A stretch of DNA of 64,000 nt from Cryptomeria japonica. Its lineage: Eukaryota; Streptophyta; Pinopsida; Cupressales; Cupressaceae. The notes below the pieces were generated by a model, which did no database searches, was not told the DNA's origin, and saw only the letters and a program-made list of their open reading frames with translations. Below, in pieces: positions 56,101 to 64,000 of this stretch. The translations under genes and the position numbers were made by a program. Each line of letters begins with the position of its first letter. Positions within the stretch are counted from its first letter, which is position 1. The stretch lies in contig NC_081406.1 in assembly GCF_030272615.1 (NCBI RefSeq), positions 458,952,072 to 459,016,071 of the forward strand. Direction: 5' to 3'.

Positions 56101-57376
56101 ATGTCCCACTGGAATTTCTTGATAAGATGTCGCCATCTTTGTAGGAAATTGGCGAAGGTTTCTCCGGGCCTTTGTTTTGTATTACATAGGTCCATCATAG
56201 AAACATCATTACCCATGGTGTATGCGTATTGGGCCACAAATTTTTCTACCAAGTCTGGAAAAGAGACAATGGAACCTCGTGGTAGAGATGAGAACCATGC
56301 CAGGGCATCTCTTGTGAGACTTTTGGGAAAGAGTCTACGAAGATAGAGGTCACTATAGGAGACTTCTTGGCATAAGATGTGGAATTCTCGAACTTGATCA
56401 CGGGGGTCTTCTTTGCCTTCATACTTGGTAAATTTAGGAATCTCAAATCCCAGGGGATATGGTGCAACTGATATAGATGGATCGTAAGGACAAGGGAAAA
56501 ACTCTTCGAACGAGTAAGTTTTTCTTTTATTAGTCTTTTGTTTCATGTCCTTAATGATATTCTTCATGTCTTGAATTTCCTTGATGAGGTCTTGTTGTGG
56601 ACTTTGATATTGATGAATTGTATTTGCCCCAAGAATTGGATGAACCAAAGAAGGTGCACCACCACCAATATATTGATATGATGAGGAGGTGGGAATGTGG
56701 GATGTGATGACCGATGTCATTGGGGTTTGAGGGAAAGTTGGTTGCAGTCTGCCAACTGTTGTGATAGGATTGAATACGGCCCGGATAAAATTTGCGACAT
56801 TGTTGGGAGGAATGGAAGTTTGTGGAATAGAAATTTCTGGTTGAATAGAAGGAGGTGGTATTGAAGTTTGTTGGAGAATGGATGAGATCGGATTTGATAG
56901 TGGTATAGATGGTAAGGGAGAAGAAGGTGGGATGGAGACCACGGTGGGAGGTACCGTAGCATTGATTGAGCTTCGATGATTGATGGGGCTGCAATTGATT
57001 GAGTTTGAATAGTAGGTGCAGCACTTTGTGTGGGAGCGAGGTCTCCTTGTGGTTGTTGGGTGAGAGCGGATCTATTAAATTCAAGCGGAAGTTGAGCTCC
57101 ATGTTCAAGGAGAGTTTTCAGAAGTGCAGTAGGATTGTGTTTAATAAACTTTTCCATCATCTCTTGGTTATAAGAATCCGCTAGGAAAGTTTGCACTTCC
57201 GGACAAAGTTCATCTTGGTTAACCATGTCAAGATTTTGACTTTGATCTTGATCGCTAGGTTGCCCACTTTGTGTATGATCTTGCATGGCATCTTCATATA
57301 GGACATCAATGTTCAACATGCCATATTCTTGTTCAGCCATCTTTTTCTTTTGGGATCGAGTTCCGACCATGCACAA
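50166..57376 (-). pseudogene. gag-pol: Element II Gag-Pol polyprotein, degraded
   Basis: On the minus strand, Gag starts at ATG 57376 (MCMVGTRSQKKKMAEQ). A frameshift near 56800-56900 leads to a Pro/Ile/Ser-rich linker and the capsid domain at about 56480-56050 (PKFTKYEGKEDPRDQVREF, RDALAWFSSLPRGSI). The knuckle CEYYHIKGHDTRKC is at about 55570. Retropepsin has IDGGSGLNLC at about 54821. A frameshift lies near 54010. RT has YVDD at 52789-52778. The first RNase H lacks its Asp (YICAT). The archaeal-type RNase H has YFDGF, AEYEAL, GDSQL and RAADAMA. Integrase runs from about 51250 with an HHCC finger, GLDLIG, ITDNG and EASNK. A further shift near 50650 precedes the tail ending NIMHLKRFYA. There are more than a dozen stops. 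It belongs to the same Tat family as element I but keeps a capsid. Confidence 0.88.
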
Positions 57377-57860
57377 TATTTGTGATGAAAAGACATAGGA
57401 AAAATGTGATGAAAGGACTTAAGAAATTTGTGATGAAAGGATTTAAGAAATTTGAGGATGAAAGAACTTAAGAAATTTGTGATGAAAGGATTTAAGAAAT
57501 TTGAGGATGAAAGGACTTAAGAAATTTGTGATGAAAGGATTTAAGAAATTTGAGGATGAAAGGACTTGAGAAATTTGTGATGAAAGGATTTAAGAATTTT
57601 GAGGATGAAAAGACTTGAGAAATTTGTGATGAAAGGATTTGAGAAATTTCAGGATGAAAAGACTTGAGAAATTTGTGATGAAAGGATTTAAGAAATTTGT
57701 GATGAAAGGACTTGAGAAATTTGTGATGAAAGGATTTGAGAAATTTGTGATGAAAGGACTTGAGAAATTTGATGATGAAAGGATTTGAGAAATTTGTGAT
57801 GAAAGGATTTAAGAAAATTGAGGATGAAAGGATTGAAGAAATTTGAGGATGATTGATGAA
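57377..57860. repeat. Minisatellite in element II leader, about 24-25 bp units
   Basis: Alternating units of the form 'atgaaaggatttaagaaattt' plus 'gagg' or 'gtg' run for about 480 bases, roughly 19 units. They lie immediately upstream (element sense) of the Gag ATG. The minus-strand ORF across it (57492-58001, FLKSFHHK repeats) is translation of the repeat. Confidence 0.9.
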
Positions 57861-58041
57861 GAAGGTATGGTAGTGATGGTTTACAAGAAACTTGATAACT
57901 AGGTTGTCTTTGACATTACGACTTAATGGAGGATCGATTTGAATGGCAAGTTGTATGAAGGGATATGACCACCCTGATTTGGATGATAGTTGGTGTTTCA
58001 AAGGAAAAACTTGAATGTTGATGGAGATGATGGACTCTTAG
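57861..58041 (-). other. Leader of element II; PBS not recognisable
   Basis: Between the minisatellite and the LTR end. On the minus strand the bases after the LTR are CTAAGAGTCCATCATCTCCA, which does not look like any tRNA-primed site. The PBS may have been lost by deletion. Confidence 0.5.
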
Positions 58042-59162
58042 TCAAGAGGGGAAAATAGATTTGAAAGGTAAACTGATCAAAACATAACAAAATAAACATG
58101 CAGAATGCTAAAATATCATTAAAAGACCATTTCACCTTGCTATTTTACCTTCTCCTTCGGATTGAGCTTGATGAAGTGAAGGCACCCCTTGATAATGCTC
58201 CACTTGATGTGCTCCTTTGATTGATGGATGTGGATGGCTCTCCAATGTTGTGCACAAATGGAATGGATTTGAAAAATGATAAGAATGAGATGATCAAGTT
58301 GCCAAGATGATTTCCTAGGCTCAAAAGGTCAGCATAAACTTACTGGATTTCGAGATGTTTTGAATGAAGGGATGGAACCCTATTTTATAGGAAGAGGAGA
58401 GGAAAACAGATGGCTAGGATGAATTTGAGATGAAGGGCTAAGATTTACTTGTGAGCTCACATAAGGTCCAAGAGAGGGTGTGGAGACCAAGAAATATGCC
58501 TTAAAGGCATTTCGTATCTCCACACTCTACAAGATTCATTGGAGGAGTTAAAAATTCTCCAAAAATGGATATTATGGGGATTAGAAGAATAAAAAGGAAT
58601 TAATAATTCCTTGGGAGAGGGAAATGCCTAGAGGAATGTGAGATTTCAAAAATCTTACATTCATCTAGAAAAAGAGCATTTAAAGCTAGTGGCTGGATGA
58701 AAGGACAAATAGTTGACTTTGTGGCTAATCATGATGATTAGCCACTAACGACTCATTAGGAGGGGGATTAGAGGAAATGTTAGGTGGTATTTATATTTGT
58801 AGGAGAATTTGACTAGGAGAGAGAATGAGTGGAGGGAATAAAAAATTAGAAGAATAATGTTAAGTGAGTTTACGGAGTTTCTAGAAGAATTTATTAGGCT
58901 AATGATGAATTAAGAAGATGATTTGTAGGAATCATGTAGGTTAACTAATTAATTGGAATTAATTAGCTCAGAGGAAGATTTGCGAGGATTTGATTTTTTA
59001 GAAGAATAAAGAAAGGGATTATTTATTAAATCAATCATATGATATAGTGACAATATTAATTATATTTAATTAATATTGAGAAGAATTTTAATTAACATAA
59101 TTAATTAATTAATTATGTGAGGAATTAAAAATAATTAAAATAATTATTTTTAAGTGTCTACA
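58042..59162 (-). repeat. LTR of element II, right copy (5' LTR)
   Basis: On the minus strand it starts TGTAGACACTTAAAAATAA at 59162 and ends CCCCTCTTGA (terminal CA changed). It matches 36269-37378 with small indels. Minus-strand TATA-like sequence at about 58388-58376. Confidence 0.85.
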
Positions 59163-60144
59163 CTTAGCTTCTCTCTTAGGCTTATGAAAAATGGGACGGA
59201 TAGAGTTTTGATGCAATTTTGGACTTTGTGTGGGTAATGACTTGGACAATTGTTTGTGTCTTGAAATTTTTTTTTGCAAAGTGTTTGGGGATAGTGATGT
59301 GTTTTTAGTCTACTCTTGGCAAGTATGTATCAAACAAAACAAACACAGTGATCAAATGCATAATATATCAAAGACACTCATGCTCATATACAACATTCTT
59401 AAGGCTGGCAAGGACAATAATCATTGAATCCCAATTGGTTTCCCATCTACGCTTACCTAGAGTGGACACTTAGATGCTTGACCCCACTGGATCCCCTCCA
59501 CAGCAGTCACTTCTCGGGGCAGCCAAGCATCAATTCCCATGAAAACTCCTCATGGCGAACTTTGTGTCTCTACTAAGGGTCGTAAGAATATGGGCCGCTT
59601 CAGAGGTCCGACCTCCTGCACCAATGACTAGAAGGTTTTTGGCCACTATGAACAAGGTGTTTAGTAAGTCTTCCCGTTAGGAGCTACCCTTTGAAGTTGT
59701 GCAAGTGCAATTGAGGCCTATAGCCCAACGAAGCACCAAGAACTTAGTAGTCATGCAAGCGTGATTGAATTCTCTAGGATCCTACTAAGCACCCAATGTG
59801 AGAGTGAACTCTCATATAGCCCCAACCATTAACCCTTTCGTAGTCAATGGCCTATTTATTATAGTGAGTTGGGAACCCCAGATCCGGGTGTACTCACTTG
59901 GGTCGTTCCCCTCTTACCTTCTCAAAGAGCAAGTTGGGAGGGTAGGCCTACTAGAGGTAAACACAAAATCAAACAAGAAAAGGGTGGAGGGTCTAGATTT
60001 CTGATCGTCTAGTAAGACGAGAGCATACTTTCCTACCTTTACGCTTTTCTTAAAGACACATAAGACAATGATTCATTCCATTTTAATTAATATCTAGGTG
60101 CCTAATTTAAATAAATGTACAATATTTGGTTGAATCAGCTAGGC

Positions 60145-60256
60145 AACCTGCAAAACCATTTGATTAGTAGTTTGAGAAATGGAGTCTTCAAAAAGCGTCC
60201 TGCAAAACAACTTGATTAGTAGTTTGGAAAAACAGAGTCTTCAACAAGCGTCTTGC
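60145..60256. repeat. Tandem duplication, about 53-bp unit, two copies
   Basis: Two adjacent copies share 'ctgcaaaac', 'ttgattagtagtttg', 'gagtcttcaa' and 'aagcgtc', with a few differences, and the start of a third copy. Confidence 0.75.
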
Positions 60257-60713
60257 AAAAAACAACAAAATGACAAAAATATTAATTTTTTTAAATTTTT
60301 TGGGAATGAATAGAAAAACATAAATAAAAACTTTTTTACTAATGACAAATGTGGATTTGAAGAAAACTTTGATGGGTAAATGGGGTTTGACTAGGTTTTT
60401 GCCACTTTCCAAGGGATAGGCAAGCGAAAAATGGGGATTTTGGAGGAGAGATGAAGGAATGGGAAAATTTGTCCAAGAGGGACAAAGAAGCAAAAGTTGG
60501 AGATGGATAATATGAGAAAAATATGGAGGTGATTGGATAAAAGGGGAAGGAGTTATGACAAACCCTAAAAATAGAGAAATATGAGATTTTGGGCTTCAAA
60601 AAGTGCATTTTTTGGATAAGGCCTCCAAGGAAGGAAATGTGGAAAATGGCAATGCGGAGAATTTGGTGAAGTTTGGAGGAAAATGGAGTCGAGATAAAGA
60701 AGATATGGCCAAA

Positions 60714-60798
60714 AAATAGAATTTAACAGAGCAAACAGAAACCCTAGATTTAACATAGCAGACAGAAACCCTGGATTTAACAGAGCAGACAAAAACCC
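60714..60798. repeat. Short tandem repeat, three units of about 30 bp
   Basis: Three units of the form 'tttaaca(g/t)agca(a/g)acagaaaccct' plus '(a/g)gat'. Confidence 0.8.
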
Positions 60799-60800
60799 TA

Positions 60801-62698
60801 GATTTTTGACCTATACTGCCTCTCGCTTTCCATTTTCAGTCATGTTGGCTTCATTTCTTCCCTATTATTGTTTTGAGGTTCCATTTTGACCTCTTCTTTA
60901 ACCCCATAGTGTCACATTCATTCCTTCTCCGTCTGATGACCTGTTTTGACCTAATTTACCTATTATTGCTTGGTTTTATCCAGTATGACCTAATTTTCCA
61001 ATCTTTGCTCAAATCTTTCCATTTTTTGTCTGAAACTTCCCAATTCTTTCTAAATTCACTTATTTTGACAAAAATTGACTTAATTTTACCTAATTAAGGT
61101 CTTTGAGCATCAGGTTGACTAATTGCCCTTTTTGGTTTAATTAATTCTTTAATTAATTAAGCCTCTTCTTACTAATTCTTCTTCTTTAAATCTTTCATCA
61201 TTTAATCAAACATCTCCCTTTTTAATAATAACTAAATAATATTAAATAATTTAATTAATTTTGATTCATCGCCTTTATTAAATGATTTTAATTATTTAAT
61301 TAAAAAATTTCATTTCTAATGCCTTATAGTTGAATAATTTATTTGAATTATTCAATTAGCTAAGTATGTCATCAAAATTAAATAAATATCTTTATTTTTT
61401 TAATTTTCCAATTATATTCTCATATGAGGATAATATCTTCTTTTTTAATTATTACTTGTACAATATCCTCCTAATTTTTAAAAATGGTGATATCATCTTG
61501 GATATTTATGAGATTTCTCTTTAATTTTTGAAAATTGTGTTTTTTGGAAATATGTCATTATATCTTCTTTTTTTCTTTTCCAAAAATGAGGTGTGTGTTG
61601 GGACTTCAAAATATTGGTCAAATTTTGAAGACCCAGGTTCAAAATTTTGTTACATGCATTCATAATTGCCTTGTAGAACAGGCCTGAGTAGCTCAGTTTG
61701 TGAGCTCATATTTTTGCACCAGTGAAATGTCATGTAAAATCCTCTTGAGAGGTTGTTATACACCTTGAAAAGATGCCATTATTCCATTTTCATCTTTCCT
61801 GGACCAGATTTGATGTGTTTGTGAAGTCTCCTTTGAAGGTCTTGAGGTTAGGGTTGTTGTTTGTACCTTTTGCACATTTCTGAGTAACTCACTTTGAGCA
61901 GTTGTATATTCATGTCAAATGATCGCCATGCCAGACTAATATTTTCTTGTGATTGTGTACTATTTATTGAAGCCCCATGATCTGTTTGACAAGATTTCCA
62001 TGTTGATTCCAATTGCAAAAAGTTCAGTTTTGCAAACTGGACTGTGTCAAACGGCAGTTGGGAGCCTTCTTTGTGAATTTTTATTTCACACCTAGTTCAC
62101 CTGATTTTCAAAGTGGTTGTACCCTATGACTATCTATAAAATTATTTTCCATTTTCCCAGTTTATAGTACCCCAAGTCCTCGTTTGATCAATTTTTCAGA
62201 GCCCATTCCAAATGAACTTTTTCAGGGTTCCATGATCAGCATGCTCGATATTTTAGAGGCAACTTTGAAGGTTAATATTTTTCACATGTGACCTAATCAG
62301 GTCAAACCCTCATCCACACCTATTCATGGTAACGTGATGTACTAGCGTGCCAAGTTGCAGCTCATGAGATGAAAAATTTGATATTCTTACAACTCAGGTT
62401 AATATATATTTCCTCAGTTGTCATTTTGATGATACATCTAATTCCCTGGATTATTTGTATTACATTCAATCAGTGTGGCAGTGTGCAGACCCTAATCAGG
62501 TGTTTTGATCAATTTTTGAAGTTGATTCCAAGGGCTACTCAGGTGTTTTCAGCAAAATTTCAAAGTTGCAAAATGCCAAGTTTGATGACCACACATTCAA
62601 TTTCTCACATCTCGGATGCATCCACTTAGTGTTTTAGAGAATTTCTCCAGGTTCAATTGCCCAAAAATTTAAAAAATTCTTAGTCGGACCCACCTAGG
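60801..62698. repeat. LTR-like repeat A, copy 2 (longer)
   Basis: 60801-61999 matches 35071-36268. The sequence continues, without the interruption seen in copy 1, to about 62698 ('tagggcccgaca'), which could be an LTR end. The orientation of the parent element is not certain. No coding content is supported. Confidence 0.65.
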
Positions 62699-63000
62699 GC
62701 CCGACAGTTGATGAAGCCCAAAGATGCAGAATAAAGTTCATTAAGAAAATATATTATTTAAATCATTCCAATTTAAATAATGTTGTATATGGTATTGGTT
62801 CAAATAAAGACACAAACAAAATAAATTAAATCACTTGCGCAGTTTAATTTGAGTGGCGAAACAAGCAAGATTATTCAAATCATTGAAAATGATATATTTA
62901 ATCATTATTAAATGATTTACTAGAATATTGTTAAGAATTTTATACGAGAAATGAGATCAATGATGAATATACATGTTTCAATGATTTGGTAAAAGTAAAA
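62699..63000. other. AT-rich sequence leading into tandem repeat
   Basis: No gene. 62919-63000 is a diverged partial copy of the unit repeated at 63001-63443. Confidence 0.6.
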
Positions 63001-63443
63001 ATATATAATTTTACTAGAATATTGTTAAAAAATTTATACGAGAAATGAGATCAATGATTAACATACATGTTTCAATGATTTGTTAAAAGTAAAAATATAT
63101 AATAAGGTTCCAATATGTTCAATCATCCAACAAATGATCGTGAATGGTGGGCCCTTTCTTTGGAGGCATCATTGGAGAAAAAAAATTGAAACTTTTTACG
63201 AGTTTATTATCCCGCAACATAAAATATATAATTTTACTAGAATATTGTTAAAAAATTTATACGAGAAATGAGATCAATGATTAACATACATGTTTCAATG
63301 ATTTGTTAAAAGTAAAAATATATAATAAGGTTCCAATATGTTCAATCATCCAACAAATGATCGTGAATGGTGGGCCCTTTCTTTGGAGGCATCATTGGAG
63401 AAAAAAAATTGAAACTTTTTACGAGTTTATTATCCCGCAACAT
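63001..63443. repeat. Perfect tandem duplication, period 223 bp
   Basis: 63001-63220 and 63224-63443 are identical base for base as far as I can read them, separated by three bases. Each contains 'ggtgggccctttctttggag' and 'ttattatcccgcaacat'. A partial older copy precedes them. Confidence 0.92.
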
Positions 63444-64000
63444 GTAATATGAATGCCAAGGTGTATTGCGACATAATAAGCATTAATTTTTTATTATCCC
63501 GTACTTAGTATCAAAGCGAGTAAAGAACCATGTGCGATAAGGGATGGGCGTGAGGAGAAGGACTCCCATCTACCCTGCGTAGCACCCAGAGCATCGAAAG
63601 ACATCACTCACGGTAAAACGATGCAACGCAGAGGAATTCTTTTGATTACCCCACGTGACAAGCAAGGTAGTTGAGATGGTCATGTAGGGTAAGTTTGGGG
63701 CAAATACTGAGTGACTCAATATACTGCACAAGGTAAGGTTTGGATGGAGGGGCAAACCTCTCTGTGCTATCCCGCAACCCACAATAGAGTATCTCAAGCA
63801 CCATGTGGGCTAAGTGGGTATGCAAAACAATGGCAGTGATCTTCTTATCTCACGTGGTAGAAGAGGCGGCCCAAGACACCATGCGGGATAAGCTTGACAG
63901 AAACTAAGAAACAAACGCAAGTCAAAGAAATGAAAACGGGATCGAACAAGATTAGGGCAACATAATTTGAAGGTGAAGTTTAGAGTTGTGTAAAAAAAAA
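63444..64000. other. Unassigned GC-richer sequence at right edge; no gene
   Basis: Repeated words such as 'atcccgcaac', '(c)atg(t/c)ggg(c/a)taag' and 'cacgtg' are seen. I find no supported ORF. It is probably part of another repeat that continues outside the window. Confidence 0.45.

Larger units (their letters stand above)
36269..59162 (-). mobile_element. Tat-like Ty3/Gypsy element II (minus strand) with nested element I and PMD gene
   Basis: Two similar LTRs (36269-37378 and 58042-59162) flank this block. On the minus strand, the 5' LTR is at the right, then a leader with a minisatellite, Gag, protease, RT, two RNase H domains, integrase (to 50166), a 3' untranslated region, and a polypurine tract next to the left LTR. 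Element I and a PMD gene sit inside the 3' region. The five-base flanks do not match (TTTCC versus CTTAG), so the two LTRs may belong to different copies joined by recombination. The pol frame has many stops and two or three frameshifts, so it is older than element I. Confidence 0.7.
59163..60800. other. Unassigned sequence with short tandem repeats; no gene
   Basis: No coding frame I can support. A GC-richer block (59430-59960) looks like a retroelement untranslated region. Two tandem repeats are noted separately. Repeat A copy 2 begins at the right edge. Confidence 0.5.

Noticed and set aside
57492-58001. 169-residue minus-strand ORF with FLKSFHHK repeats
   Set aside because: Translation of the leader minisatellite. 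It has no independent coding signal.
1-64000. A host single-copy gene
   Set aside because: Every convincing coding region has retroelement domains or sits inside element boundaries. The PMD genes are the closest to host genes, but both lie next to element termini and carry stops.

Overview
The window looks like heterochromatic, retrotransposon-filled DNA from a land plant with a very large genome. A gymnosperm is my best guess, from the very long LTRs, the dense nesting, the Athila-type and dual-RNase-H Tat-type Ty3/Gypsy elements and the accessory ORFs they carry. That is an inference from family style, not from a marker gene. I see no convincing single-copy host gene, no tRNA or rRNA gene and no CRISPR array. 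Nearly all coding sequence belongs to mobile elements, most of it broken by in-frame stops.

Layout. 1-1371 is a copia-style LTR remnant. 1375-3186 is the 3' part of an L1-like LINE (RT thumb, zinc knuckle, RNase H). It is followed by an accessory ORF (3484-3571 continued at 14655-16052) that is split by a complete Athila-like Ty3/Gypsy element (3572-14649, LTRs of about 1.27 kb, target duplication GGGGG). 16385-31497 is a degraded plus-strand Tat-like element: a gag/protease remnant, an inverted fragment of a plant mobile domain (PMD) gene, a PMD gene in antisense orientation, a polypurine tract and a 3' LTR (30700-31497). That PMD gene is itself split by a 7.8-kb copia-like element without pol (21291-29083, target duplication GCTAT). 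31498-35070 is AT-rich with no recognised gene. 36269-59162 is a second Tat-like element on the minus strand (element II). Nested in its 3' region is a younger Tat element (element I, pol 40694-46093, LTR 46417-48076) together with a second intron-containing PMD gene, again antisense to the retroelement. 59163-64000 holds repeats, a second copy of an LTR-like sequence found at 35071-36268, and a perfect 223-bp-period tandem duplication.

How the parts relate. The insertion order can be read directly. The Athila element is younger than the LINE tail it splits, the copia-like element is younger than the PMD gene it splits, and element I is younger than element II. Within elements the usual gag-protease-RT-RNase H-integrase order holds. 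The Athila gag-pol frame carries 18 premature stops but no frameshift over 5.4 kb. Thirteen of the stops are TAG, mostly where glutamine CAG is expected, which looks like long-term CHG-methylation decay.

The most interesting signal is in the accessory ORFs. The Athila env-position ORF, the ORF behind the LINE RNase H, the second ORF of the copia-like element and the PMD genes of the Tat elements all contain an ungapped 18-residue motif of the same shape. Four different retrotransposon classes in one window may therefore carry distant versions of one PMD-like domain. Two PMD genes keep spliceosomal-type introns, as expected if they ride antisense to the retroelement transcript and are never spliced out of it.
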